From JBBQLG01 sp038327655 (GTDB lineage: Bacteria; Bacteroidota; Bacteroidia; Cytophagales; Spirosomataceae), in NCBI GenBank assembly GCA_038327655.1, contig JBBQLG010000012.1, positions 1-64,000 of the forward strand: 64,000 nt of DNA. The letters are read 5' to 3'. The notes under the pieces were generated by a model. The model did no database searches. It was not told the DNA's origin and saw nothing but the letters and a program-made list of their open reading frames with translations. Below are positions 51,110 through 59,803 of this stretch, piece after piece. How positions within the stretch are numbered: position 1 is the stretch's first letter; every line of letters begins with the position of its first letter. Made by a program: the position numbers and the translations under genes.

Positions 51110-53545
51110 ATGGAAGCAACACTCGAAAAACCCAAAACCACGGCCAAAAATCGCAGCATTCGCCGGGTCGCCGTCTTAGGCTCCGGCATTATGGGTTCGC
51201 GCATTGCGGCTCACTTCGCCAACATCGGGTTGCAGGTGTTGCTGTTAGACATTGCCCCCAATCAGTTAGCGCCTGCCGAAGAAGCCAAAGGCCTGACGCT
51301 CGACAAACCCGCCGTTCGCAACCGGATTGTGAACGATGCTTTCCAGACGATGCTCAAGGCAACCCCCGCGTCGCTGTACGATGCCAAGTTTGCCGACCGC
51401 ATCAAGCTGGGAAACTTCGACGATAACCTCAGCGAAATTGCCCAATACGATTGGGTGATCGAAGTGATTGTGGAGCGGTTAGACATCAAACGGTCGCTGT
51501 ACGAGCGCGTTGAGCAGTTTCGGAAACCGGGAACACTCATCACCTCGAATACGTCGGGCATTCCGATGCACCTGCTGACCGACGGTCGGAGCGAGGATTT
51601 TCGTCGGCACTTCTGTGGCACGCACTTTTTCAATCCCCCGCGTTACCTGCGGCTGCTGGAAATCATCCCCGGTCCCAACACTGACCCCGCCATCATCGAC
51701 TTCCTGCTGAAGTACGGGGATCTCTACCTCGGCAAAACAACGGTACTCTGCAAAGACACGCCTGCGTTCATTGCCAACCGGCTTGGCATTTACGCTATGA
51801 TTCAGACCATCCGTGTGGCCGGAGAGATGGGCCTGACCGTGGAAGAAGTCGACAAACTGACCGGTCCCGTGTCGGGTAAACCCAAGTCGGGCACGTTCCG
51901 GCTGTCGGACGTGGTGGGTTTGGATACGACCGTAAACGTGGCGAGCAACCTCGTAAAATTGGACTACGATGAGTCGCACGAAGCCTTTCAGTTACCCGCC
52001 GTGATGCAGAAGCTGATGGACAACAAATGGCTCGGCGACAAAACCGGACAGGGGTTCTACAAGAAAACGAAAGACGCGCAGGGCAAAACGGAAATTCTGG
52101 CCCTCGACTTGAATACGTTTGAATACAAGCCATCGGTTAAGTCAAAATTTGCAACGCTGGAAGCAACCAAGGCCATCGACAGCCTGAAAAAACGCTTCCC
52201 CGTGCTGATGGCGGGCAAAGACAAAGCCGGTGAATTTTACCGCAAAACATTCGCCGACACGTCCATTTACGCCACCAACCGCATCCCCGAAATTGCCGAC
52301 GAACTGTTCCGCATCGACGCAGCCATTACGTCGGGGTTTGGCTGGCAGATGGGTCTGTTCGAAACGTGGGACGCGATTGGCGTTCGGAAAGGCATTGAGA
52401 TCATGGAAGCACTGGGCAAAAGACCGGCGCAGTGGGTGTACGACATGCTCGACGCTGGCTTCGAGTCGTTCTATAAAGTCGAGAACGGCGTGTCCAAATA
52501 CTACGACATTCCGACCAAAGGCTACAAGGCCATTCCGGGCGCGGAGAGCTTCCTGATCCTGGAGAATCTCTCAAATAATGTCGTTTGGAAGAACGCGGGT
52601 GCGACCGTTTATGACCTCGGCGACGGCATCCTGAACCTCGAATTTCATTCCAAAATGAACACCTTCGGGCCGGAAGTTGTCGAGGGTGTAATGAAGGCGA
52701 TTGCGCTGGCCGAGAAAGACTTCCGGGGCTTAGTGATTGGCAATGACTCGACCGAAGCGTTTTCGGCGGGGGCCAACTTAGCTACCCTATTCATGTACGC
52801 CATCGAGCAGGAATACGACGAGATTAACCTGATGATTGCCCAGTTTCAGCAGACGATGCTGCGGGCGCGGTATTCGTCTATTCCGGTGGTGGGTGCTCCG
52901 CATTCGCTGGCCCTCGGTGGTGGCTGCGAACTGAACCTCCACGCCGACCGTGTTGTGGCCCATGCCGAACTGTACATGGGACTGGTGGAAGTCGGTGTGG
53001 GGCTGATTCCGGCCGGTGGTGGTACGAAAGAGATGGCTGCCCGTGCCTCGGACCTGTACCAAACCGGCGATACCGAACTGAATATTTTGCAGAGCGTGTA
53101 CATGAATATCGCCACGGCCAAAGTCTCGACCTCGGCCGCCGAAGCGAAAGCCATGAACTACCTGCGCCCGTCGGACCAGATCGTGCTGAACCGGAGCCGT
53201 CTGATTGCTGAAGCCAAACAAGCCGCCATCGAACTGGCCGAAAATGGCTACACGCAACCCAAGCCCCGTACCGACATTAAGGTGCAGGGTAAAACGGGCA
53301 TTGCCTTGTTCAAAGCGGGCATTACGGCCATGCACATGGGGCGTTACATCTCAGATCACGACCTGAAAATTGCTGATAAACTGGCTTACGTAATCTGTGG
53401 CGGTGATTTGAGCGTACCGCAAACCGTGTCGGAGCAGTACCTGCTGGACCTCGAACGCGAAGCCTTCCTGGCCCTGACCGGTGAGCAAAAAACGCTGGAA
53501 CGGATTCAGAGCCTGTTGCAGGGTGGCAAGCCGTTGCGCAATTAA
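51110..53545 (+). CDS. 3-hydroxyacyl-CoA dehydrogenase/enoyl-CoA hydratase (FadN-type)
   Basis: 811-residue bifunctional beta-oxidation enzyme with the dehydrogenase half first: NAD motif VAVLGSGIMGSRIAAHFANIGLQVLLLD (about 21-48), HFFNPPRYLRLLEIIPGP, and DTPAFIANRLGIYAMIQ. The enoyl-CoA hydratase half is C-terminal (about 500-800): EAFSAGANLATLF and ALGGGCELNLHADRVVAHAELYMGLVEVGVGLIPAGGG carry its oxyanion hole and Glu region. This order matches Bacillus FadN, opposite to E. coli FadB. It is probably regulated by the upstream MarR protein. The partner thiolase is not in the window. Confidence 0.92.
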   Translation: MEATLEKPKTTAKNRSIRRVAVLGSGIMGSRIAAHFANIGLQVLLLDIAPNQLAPAEEAKGLTLDKPAVRNRIVNDAFQTMLKATPASLYDAKFADRIKLGNFDDNLSEIAQYDWVIEVIVERLDIKRSLYERVEQFRKPGTLITSNTSGIPMHLLTDGRSEDFRRHFCGTHFFNPPRYLRLLEIIPGPNTDPAIIDFLLKYGDLYLGKTTVLCKDTPAFIANRLGIYAMIQTIRVAGEMGLTVEEVDKLTGPVSGKPKSGTFRLSDVVGLDTTVNVASNLVKLDYDESHEAFQLPAVMQKLMDNKWLGDKTGQGFYKKTKDAQGKTEILALDLNTFEYKPSVKSKFATLEATKAIDSLKKRFPVLMAGKDKAGEFYRKTFADTSIYATNRIPEIADELFRIDAAITSGFGWQMGLFETWDAIGVRKGIEIMEALGKRPAQWVYDMLDAGFESFYKVENGVSKYYDIPTKGYKAIPGAESFLILENLSNNVVWKNAGATVYDLGDGILNLEFHSKMNTFGPEVVEGVMKAIALAEKDFRGLVIGNDSTEAFSAGANLATLFMYAIEQEYDEINLMIAQFQQTMLRARYSSIPVVGAPHSLALGGGCELNLHADRVVAHAELYMGLVEVGVGLIPAGGGTKEMAARASDLYQTGDTELNILQSVYMNIATAKVSTSAAEAKAMNYLRPSDQIVLNRSRLIAEAKQAAIELAENGYTQPKPRTDIKVQGKTGIALFKAGITAMHMGRYISDHDLKIADKLAYVICGGDLSVPQTVSEQYLLDLEREAFLALTGEQKTLERIQSLLQGGKPLRN

Positions 53546-53552
53546 TTGTAAT

Positions 53553-53636
53553 CCACGGTTTTGACCGTGGTTTGATAAACATAAAACGCTCCGTCGTCAA
53601 CTCAAATCTGAGTCGACGACGGAGCGTTTTATGTTT
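53553..53636 (+). terminator. Tandem hairpins after the fadN-type gene
   Basis: A short CCACGGT/ACCGTGG hairpin (53553-53570) is followed by a long one (53577-53636): 22-bp outer arms (53577-53598 with 53615-53636), one mismatch, then 5 more pairs around an AATC loop. The long arms begin AAACATAAAACGCTCCG and end in its complement. Confidence 0.75.
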
Positions 53637-53796
53637 GGGATATGGCGTATATGATCGGGTCCATTGCCTGCATCATGGCTCACTATTCCTGACATACAGA
53701 ACTTTTTCATTCCCGACGCAACCGGGATACACGCTTCCCCGTATTGCTGTCGAACCGGTTCAACTGACTCTCTTTCACCTTTAACTCAGTTGAAAA

Positions 53797-54633
53797 ATGA
53801 AAAATTCTGGATATAACGGCCGTCTGCTGCTGCTGGCGGTTTGGCTGTCTGCCGGTGCTGTCGCCTGTTCGACTAAAGATACGACACCCCAAAACGATCT
53901 GTCGCTGACGACGACCACATTGGGGTCCGTACTGACGGGTACAGGTGGCAAAACGCTTTACTTTTTTGCGCCCGATGCCAATGGCAAGGCCAATTGTACC
54001 GGAACCTGTACCGATACCTGGCCGGTGTTTTACAAGGAAACGCCCCTGCTCGGAACGGGCCTGACTGCCGGTGATTTCACGACCATTACCCGGACCGATG
54101 GCAGTAAGCAAACTGCCTACAAAGGCTGGCCTTTGTATTACTTCAAAAGTGATGCCGCAACCGGCGATGTGAAAGGGGAAAATGTGGGCAGCACCTGGTT
54201 CGTGGCCAAAACCGATTATACGATCACGATGGGGGCGGGGCAACTACTCGGAAACGACGGCAAGAACTACACATTCGATACTAAGGAGGGTACCGGAACG
54301 AGCATCTATCTTACCGACCAGGAGGGGCGCACCCTGTATGCGTTTGCCAATGATAAGAAAAGCAAGAACAACTATACAAAGACCGATTTCAGCAACAATG
54401 CCACCTGGCCACTGTTTGAAGCGGCTTCGCTGAAGGAAATTCCGTCGACGCTGAAGAAAACCGATTTTGGTACCATTGACGTTTATGGGCGCACCCAACT
54501 CACCTATAAAGGCTGGCCGCTGTATTATTTCGGTCCCGATGCAGGGGTGCGGGGCAACACCAAAGGCGTCAGCGTACCCAAACCCGGTGTGTGGCCGGTG
54601 GTCAATGCCAGTTCGCCGGACGCACCGTTGTGA
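53797..54633 (+). CDS. Lipoprotein with two COG4315/Lipoprotein_15 repeats
   Basis: 278 residues. The lipobox AVAC puts the acylated Cys at 24. Two 'secreted repeat' modules follow, each with a GxTLYxF, a CTGTCTDTWPVFY- or NNATWPLFEA-like block, and YKGWPLYYF (about 48-155 and 175-270). The first module carries a Cys pair (CTGTC); the second lacks it. The function is unknown. It starts the set of envelope genes running to YceI; a sigma factor begins 66 bp downstream on the same strand. Confidence 0.85.
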   Translation: MKNSGYNGRLLLLAVWLSAGAVACSTKDTTPQNDLSLTTTTLGSVLTGTGGKTLYFFAPDANGKANCTGTCTDTWPVFYKETPLLGTGLTAGDFTTITRTDGSKQTAYKGWPLYYFKSDAATGDVKGENVGSTWFVAKTDYTITMGAGQLLGNDGKNYTFDTKEGTGTSIYLTDQEGRTLYAFANDKKSKNNYTKTDFSNNATWPLFEAASLKEIPSTLKKTDFGTIDVYGRTQLTYKGWPLYYFGPDAGVRGNTKGVSVPKPGVWPVVNASSPDAPL

Positions 54634-54698
54634 TGTTTTTGTTCGTGTTACCCGGTGTTCATGGTCCGCTGACGTTAAACAAGTTATATCTTTACCCG

Positions 54699-55274
54699 AT
54701 GCCCCAAACACCTGACATGCTGATGCTTGCCGACCTGCTGGCCGGTTGCCGGGCTGGCAACCGGCGCAGCCAGGAACTGCTCTACCGGCAGTTCTACGGC
54801 TACGCAATGGGCATCTGTCTGCGGTATACCCACACGCGGGATGAGGCTGTGGAGGTATTGAATGATGGTTTTCTGAAAGTATTTACCAAACTGGATCAGT
54901 ACGATACCAATCAGCCATTCAAAGGGTGGCTCCGGCGTATACTCATTAACTCGGCGGTGGATCAATACCGGCAGGCTGTGAAACACTACTACCACGACGA
55001 TGTAGACGGGGCCGTTCAGGTCGCCACCACCTCGCCGGATGCGTACAGCCAACTGGCACACGACGAGTTGCTGGGGCTGGTGCAGCAATTGTCACCGGCC
55101 TACCGGCTGGCGTTTAACCTGTACGTGATTGATGGGTATAGTCACGATGAAATTGCGGCCCAGTTGGGCATATCGACCGGTACGTCCAAATCCAATCTGG
55201 CGCGGGCACGGGAAAATTTACGCGGAATGCTGGTAAAAAAAAGTCATGATGAGTATGCAAGATCACCCCGATAA
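54699..55274 (+). CDS. ECF sigma factor
   Basis: 191 residues from the ATG at 54699 (another at 54717). Region 2: LLYRQFYGYAMGICLRYTHTRDEAVEVLNDGFLKVFTKLDQYDTNQPFKGWLRRILINSAVDQYRQ. Region 4: LVQQLSPAYRLAFNLYVIDGYSHDEIAAQLGISTGTSKSNLARARENLRGML. Its 3' end overlaps the next gene by 29 bp, so the two are co-translated and the downstream protein is the likely anti-sigma partner. Confidence 0.9.
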   Translation: MPQTPDMLMLADLLAGCRAGNRRSQELLYRQFYGYAMGICLRYTHTRDEAVEVLNDGFLKVFTKLDQYDTNQPFKGWLRRILINSAVDQYRQAVKHYYHDDVDGAVQVATTSPDAYSQLAHDELLGLVQQLSPAYRLAFNLYVIDGYSHDEIAAQLGISTGTSKSNLARARENLRGMLVKKSHDEYARSPR

Positions 55275-56925
55275 AAACGAGGCCGATGCTGGCTTAGACG
55301 GGCTCTTCAGAAAGTCGGCTGAAGAATTCGAACCACCCTACGACCCTACGGCCTGGCAGGACATGCAGCGCCGGTTAAACAACCATGACCGCACGGTCCT
55401 CTGGAAAACCTGGACGCGCCGTGTCCTGCCCGCTGGCCTCATCCTTCTGTTACTGACGGGTAGTTACTGGTTCACGCAGCAACAGCCAAATAAGACGGTT
55501 CAGGACGTTGCCGTGAAGCCGGGTAAAACCAGCCTCGCCGTTGTGAAGAATGGCGGACTAAAAACACCCGATGAGCAAGAGCGCAACCGGAAACTAACCA
55601 ATGGGTCGGCTCCACCCGAAACGGGTTCGGAATCACCGGCTACCGTTCCGGCCGAAATGATGCCGGTAGATGAGCGGGGTAAAACGCTGGCCGAGTCCCG
55701 CTCGCCAGAACCCCTGGTTACGAACCATTCCGCCTTGTCTCATCGCACAGGTGAGCGGGTGGTGGGGGTGCGCCCCTTCCTCAAACCGGCTGCTTCTGCT
55801 AATAAGGCACCCGAGCGGACCGTGAAGGCAACGCCCGGTGCTCGTCAGGTTGATGGATTGGTGGTTAAAGCACGGGATTCGTTTCGCCCGAATGGGGTCG
55901 GCAAACGAACGATGGGTCGGCAAACGAGCCGAAATAAAAGTCGTCTGGCCAGGGTTGGCTCTGCAACGAACGGGCGTATTAACCTGTCTGTGGCTTTGGG
56001 CACAACGAATCGGCAAGGCAACGGCCCACCGGTTATTGACCGTCGGCTGTTAAACCCGGATTATGTGCCCGGCGCGGACGAAACCGTCGGCATACCCACT
56101 AAGGTGAGTGATCCACGAGAGGCTTATTTCAGCACGGACGAGCTACCCGCCGAACCCCGGTTGCGGTTGGGCGAAACCGGGTTGCTGATGAACCGCCCCG
56201 CCCGCTGGCCCGAAGCCATCGCGCTGACCGACCGGATTCCCGCACCAAGTGCGTCCGTTCGCCAACCGTCGTTGGATCAGCCACCGTTGGCCAGCCGCAC
56301 CCGGCTGACGGGCCTGAGCATTCAGTTGGTGGCCTCGCCGGACCTGAGTGCCATTGGTCTGCGGAACGTGGGCGATGCCGCTGGTAATCGGCCCGGAACG
56401 AATTTGGGCCTGCTGTTGAGTTACCGGCTGTCAAGCCGCTGGAGTCTGCAAACGGGCGTACTGCATAGCGTGAAAGTGTACAAAGCGTCTGGCGATGATT
56501 ACGTCTGGCCACCCGCCTGGAAATGGGCACTTTGGTTCGATGGGGTAGATGCCCGCTGCGCCATGCTCGATGTGCCGCTTAACGTGCGGTACGATGTGGT
56601 GCTTCGGCCCCGACTTAATAAGCCCGGACCAGCCCGTTGGTTTGTGACCGGTGGCGTAACGAGCTATGTCATCCTGAAAGAACGGTATGATTACAGATAC
56701 GATGACCCCACCAATCCCCTGATTCAGGCCCGGAATTGGGAAGGAAAAACAGGAACGTATGGCCTGAGCGAACTGAACCTGTCGGTCGGGTATGAACAAC
56801 CCATCAGCCGCCGGTTGTCGTGGCAGGTGGAGCCGTTTATGAAAGTACCCTTGCGGCAGGTTGGGTTCTTCAAGGTGCGGCTCATCAGCACCGGCGCGTT
56901 TTTCTCCCTGCGCTACCGGCTCTGA
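55246..56925 (+). CDS. Anti-sigma-like N-terminus fused to an outer-membrane beta-barrel
   Basis: 559 residues. A short acidic/helical cytoplasmic part (LDGLFRKSAEEFEPPYDPTAWQDMQRRL, 17-44) is followed by one membrane segment at about 60-76 (VLPAGLILLLLTGSYWF), a long basic, proline-rich and poorly ordered stretch (about 77-345), and a C-terminal PorT-like barrel (about 345-559; LGLLLSYRLSSRWSLQTGVLHSVKVYK to FFSLRYRL). Read literally, one chain spans both membranes. It overlaps the ECF sigma gene by 29 bp, so it is the probable regulator of that sigma factor. Such fusions recur next to sigma genes in this group, but their mechanism is not established. Confidence 0.75.
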   Translation: MMSMQDHPDKNEADAGLDGLFRKSAEEFEPPYDPTAWQDMQRRLNNHDRTVLWKTWTRRVLPAGLILLLLTGSYWFTQQQPNKTVQDVAVKPGKTSLAVVKNGGLKTPDEQERNRKLTNGSAPPETGSESPATVPAEMMPVDERGKTLAESRSPEPLVTNHSALSHRTGERVVGVRPFLKPAASANKAPERTVKATPGARQVDGLVVKARDSFRPNGVGKRTMGRQTSRNKSRLARVGSATNGRINLSVALGTTNRQGNGPPVIDRRLLNPDYVPGADETVGIPTKVSDPREAYFSTDELPAEPRLRLGETGLLMNRPARWPEAIALTDRIPAPSASVRQPSLDQPPLASRTRLTGLSIQLVASPDLSAIGLRNVGDAAGNRPGTNLGLLLSYRLSSRWSLQTGVLHSVKVYKASGDDYVWPPAWKWALWFDGVDARCAMLDVPLNVRYDVVLRPRLNKPGPARWFVTGGVTSYVILKERYDYRYDDPTNPLIQARNWEGKTGTYGLSELNLSVGYEQPISRRLSWQVEPFMKVPLRQVGFFKVRLISTGAFFSLRYRL

Positions 56926-57005
56926 TAGCGAGCGGATTCGCTGAACCGGGGAATGCTGAAAACAAGTAAACCAGTTACGTATCAACCCGTATTTAACACA
57001 TTATC

Positions 57006-57539
57006 ATGCAGGACAAACCAACCACCGAAGCCCTGAACCGCAGTGAGTTTCTGCGCAGTTTAGGTTTAAGCAGTGCCGCTCTGATGGCTTTCTATTGCAT
57101 GGGTACGCTGACATCCTGCTCGAGCAGCAAAAGCGACCCGGCACCGGCCACCATCCCGACTACCAACCCCGGCACGGGTACCGGCACCACCACAACTACC
57201 GGCTTTACGGGCAATGCCGACCCGACAAAAGGTACGATCAATTTTACCCTCGACCTGTCGACGACAACTTACAGCGGCCTGAAAACCGAAGGCGGTTTCG
57301 TGAGCGTAGGCGGTATTGTCGTGGCGGATGTGAAAGGCGGTAAATTAGTGGCGATTGGCCGGATTTGTACCCACCAGCAGGGCGAACTCAGCTACCGGCT
57401 GGCAACCAATGATTTTCAGTGCAACCTCCACGGCGGCCTGTACAACACCGACGGTTCCGTAAAAGAATCGCCCCCGGTTCAGGGCGTGAAATCATACAAA
57501 GCCACACTTTCGGGTACTATTCTCACCGTTATCGAATAA
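57006..57539 (+). CDS. Rieske [2Fe-2S] lipoprotein
   Basis: 177 residues. The N-terminus (NRSEFLRSLGLSSAALMAFYCMGTLTSC) reads as a lipoprotein/Tat-like signal with the acylated Cys at 38. A Ser/Thr/Gly linker (39-68) leads to a Rieske domain with Cys121-x-His123 (CTHQ) and Cys139-x-x-His142 (CNLHGG). It transfers electrons one at a time in the periplasm or at the outer face. No cytochrome b or c1 gene is adjacent, so it is not part of a bc1 complex here. The next gene starts 7 bp downstream. Confidence 0.9.
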   Translation: MQDKPTTEALNRSEFLRSLGLSSAALMAFYCMGTLTSCSSSKSDPAPATIPTTNPGTGTGTTTTTGFTGNADPTKGTINFTLDLSTTTYSGLKTEGGFVSVGGIVVADVKGGKLVAIGRICTHQQGELSYRLATNDFQCNLHGGLYNTDGSVKESPPVQGVKSYKATLSGTILTVIE

Positions 57540-57546
57540 AAGGGCG

Positions 57547-58224
57547 ATGCTGACACGCTTCTGTATGCTCTTCCTGACGGGATTGTTCAGTTACCTGAAC
57601 ATTCAGGCGCAGGATAGTACCGCCGTTAAACGCGATACGACTCAAACCACCACATCGGATGATCTGCTGGCGGGGATGACCGATTCGGTGCAGACGGCCC
57701 AGCCCCTGTTGCCCCACAAAATGATCTTTACCCAGCGCGTATTCTGGGGACCAAAAGGGCTGCTGCGGGTGCTGAATGTGGCGCCACTGACGCCGATAGG
57801 TCGGGAGAAAGAACTGAAGGTGCGCCGGACTATGCTGGTTGCGCATCAGGTGATGGGATTCGTGACGCTGGGCGGGTATGTGTTGCAGGGTATTCTGGGG
57901 GCCAAACTGTACAATGCAAAGGGAGCCGAGTACACCCGGTTGTATGATGCCCACCAAACATCGGCCCAGTTTATCAACGTTAGTTACGCCACCACGGCTT
58001 TGCTGTCGCTGACGGCTCCGCCCAAACTTCTGGCCGACCGGCGTGGACTAAGCTCGATCAAACTGCACAAATACCTGTCCATTGTTCACATAACGGGCAT
58101 GATCGCCACCAACGTGCTGGCGGGTATGATTCGCGAACACCCCGATCTGAAGCCCTACCACCGGGCGGCTGCCTATGCCACGTTCGCGGCCTTCGCGACA
58201 TCGATTATCGTTCTTAAGTTCTAA
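57547..58224 (+). CDS. His-rich membrane protein, cytochrome b561-like
   Basis: 225 residues: a signal-like start (FCMLFLTGLFSYLNIQAQ), a hydrophilic stretch (20-95), then four hydrophobic segments with His at 100 (LVAHQVMGFVTLGGYVLQG), 136 (AHQTSAQFINVSY), 174 and 181 (LHKYLSIVHITGMIATNVLAGM) and 205 (HRAAAYATFAAFAT). Paired membrane histidines of this kind can hold b-type heme, as in cytochrome b561. I do not recognise the family with certainty. The Rieske gene before it and YceI after it suggest a role in electron transfer. Confidence 0.65.
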   Translation: MLTRFCMLFLTGLFSYLNIQAQDSTAVKRDTTQTTTSDDLLAGMTDSVQTAQPLLPHKMIFTQRVFWGPKGLLRVLNVAPLTPIGREKELKVRRTMLVAHQVMGFVTLGGYVLQGILGAKLYNAKGAEYTRLYDAHQTSAQFINVSYATTALLSLTAPPKLLADRRGLSSIKLHKYLSIVHITGMIATNVLAGMIREHPDLKPYHRAAAYATFAAFATSIIVLKF

Positions 58225-58299
58225 GCCAACCGCCCTCATTTCCTGAAACCCACTGTTGCCTCCTTTTTCAGGAAGTGAGGGCTTTTCTTTCGCCAAAAT

Positions 58300-58851
58300 A
58301 TGAGAGTCCAAATCGTATTGTTTTGCCTGCTGACCGTTACGCTCGTCAGTTTTACGGGAATAGCCAAACGTAAACTGATGGCGGACAAAGGTGCCTCGAC
58401 CGTCACTTACGACATGAAGCACCCCCTCCACAAATGGCAGGCGGTGAGCCACGATCTGAACTGCGCCATGATCTACGACGATGCGACCAAACAAATCGAA
58501 ACCGTAGCCGTATCCATGAAAGTGGCCTCGTTCGACAGTAAAGACGGCAACCGGGATTCGCACGCCCTGGAAGTACTCGACGCTCTCAAATACCCCAATG
58601 TGACGTTCGTCAGCGAAAGCATTCAAACCGGGGCTGACGGTGTTCTGACCATCAAAGGCAAGCTGACATTTCACGGTGTTCCCAAACCGGTTGTTATTCA
58701 GGCAACGCGGCAGGATGCGGCCAACCACCTGACCATCACCGGAGCCTTTAACGTCAGCATGACCGACCATACCGTAGAGCGGCCTTCGCTGTTGGGGATG
58801 AAAACCGACGATACGATAGCGATGACGTTTACGGCTGTGTTCACGTTGTGA
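58300..58851 (+). CDS. YceI-family periplasmic protein
   Basis: 183 residues with a signal-like start (MRVQIVLFCLLTVTLVSF) and a YceI lipocalin-like barrel: VTYDMKHPLHKWQAVSHDLNCAMIYDD, VAVSMKVASFDSKDGNRDSHALEVLDALKYPNVTFVSESI, LTIKGKLTFHGVPKPVVIQATRQ and FNVSMTDHTVERPSLLGMKTDDTIAMTF. YceI proteins bind polyisoprenoid lipids such as quinones, which would fit a redox locus. A strong terminator follows, shared with the convergent S24 repressor gene. Confidence 0.92.
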   Translation: MRVQIVLFCLLTVTLVSFTGIAKRKLMADKGASTVTYDMKHPLHKWQAVSHDLNCAMIYDDATKQIETVAVSMKVASFDSKDGNRDSHALEVLDALKYPNVTFVSESIQTGADGVLTIKGKLTFHGVPKPVVIQATRQDAANHLTITGAFNVSMTDHTVERPSLLGMKTDDTIAMTFTAVFTL

Positions 58852-58872
58852 AGGGCAAACGTGCATCTAAAC

Positions 58873-58907
58873 AAACAGCCCGGATACGCATATCCGGGCT
58901 GTTTTAG
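58873..58907. terminator. Terminator between yceI and the convergent S24 repressor gene
   Basis: AAACAGCCCGGATA / TATCCGGGCTGTTT 14-bp perfect stem with a CGCA loop; A- and T-runs at the ends make it usable from both sides. Confidence 0.85.
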
Positions 58908-58929
58908 TTAAGGCTAACCAGAATCCGAT

Positions 58930-59679
58930 TTACTCCACCGGTGCTTCAACGATGCTGACAACTTTCCAGATGCCCCGGAGGTCGGCGACGCCCACGGTAA
59001 CGGTGCCGCCGTTGGGGTGGTCAGAATGGAGCGTCAGCACTTTGCGGGTCAGTAGTTCGTTTTCCTTGATGCGCTTCACCACAAAATAATCGCGGTAAAT
59101 AACCGCATACACCCCGCCCGACTGGTATTCCCAGTCGTTCTCATCGACTTGCACTGCCATTACCTTCGCGCCGTGTACCAACTGCGGACTCATGCTGTTG
59201 CCCGAAATCTCGATCACGACGGGTTGTTTGGGCATCCGCTCTACCGGTTTGCGAACCCGGTACGTTTCCAGCGCACTCGGTTGCAGCCCTTCGGTGATGG
59301 TCTCGATAAAGCTGGCATAGAACTTAATCGGTACGAAGGGTAGTTCGATAATATCCTCGTCCGCCAGCACCAGCTGGCCGTTGGTAGGGGTGTCCGGGTC
59401 GGTCGATAAAACGGGTAACGTACCGCGTAATAAAAAGTCGGCCCGAATCTGCGGATACTGCGCCAGCAGGCTCATAACGGTGTCGTAGGAGGGCTTCGCC
59501 CGTCCGCTGAGTATATTATAAAACTTGGATGAATTCTCGCCCAGGTCCTTCGCCACTTGGTAGATGCTTAGGTTCAGGGCATCGAATACCTGTTTCAATC
59601 GGTCCTGCACCGATTCCATACCGTCCGGTTCCAGCCGTCTGGGCATTTCCGGTTCAAATTTCTTCACAACGCCCGCCAT
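58930..59679 (-). CDS. HTH-S24 (LexA/UmuD-like) transcriptional regulator
   Basis: 249 residues. An N-terminal HTH (VQDRLKQVFDALNLSIYQVAKDLGENSSKFYNILSGRAKPSYDTVMSLL, about 24-72) is joined to a C-terminal S24 peptidase domain with Ser162 in SGNSMSP and Lys202 in FVVKRIKEN, the catalytic pair of LexA/UmuD. No obvious Ala-Gly or Cys-Gly cleavage site is seen, so autocleavage is plausible but not assured. ATG at 59679; a second at 59619 could be used. It is divergent from a Y-family polymerase with operator-like repeats between. Confidence 0.85.
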   Translation of the reverse strand: MAGVVKKFEPEMPRRLEPDGMESVQDRLKQVFDALNLSIYQVAKDLGENSSKFYNILSGRAKPSYDTVMSLLAQYPQIRADFLLRGTLPVLSTDPDTPTNGQLVLADEDIIELPFVPIKFYASFIETITEGLQPSALETYRVRKPVERMPKQPVVIEISGNSMSPQLVHGAKVMAVQVDENDWEYQSGGVYAVIYRDYFVVKRIKENELLTRKVLTLHSDHPNGGTVTVGVADLRGIWKVVSIVEAPVE

Positions 59680-59713
59680 AGTTAGTCAATTATAATTAGC
59701 TATTATATTTTAC

Positions 59714-59783
59714 TTGTAATACATTGCGCCCTTTGTAGTACAAGTATACAACAAATATAACGGATAAAAAAGGGATAGTACAT
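59714..59783. promoter_or_regulatory. Three TTGTAnTACAA-type operator sites
   Basis: Site 1 TTGTAATACAT (59714-59724), site 2 TTGTAGTACAA (59733-59743, a perfect palindrome about a central G) and a weaker site 3 GGATAGTACAT (59773-59783). Centres are 19 and 40 bp apart, about two and four helical turns. Sites 1 and 2 also form a larger inverted repeat. They lie just downstream of the repressor's own predicted start site and before the polymerase gene. Confidence 0.65.
59752..59759 (-). promoter_or_regulatory. Putative -7 box (TATATTTG) for the S24 repressor gene
   Basis: The reverse complement of CAAATATA gives TATATTTG, a TAnnTTTG match. Transcription would start near 59745, at the edge of operator site 2. 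Confidence 0.5.
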
Positions 59784-59803
59784 GGCTTTACACTACTTCA
59801 TTT

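Noticed and set aside
52787..53335. 182-residue antisense frame inside the beta-oxidation gene
   Set aside because: Shadow of the enoyl-CoA hydratase half; His- and Arg-rich with no family signal.
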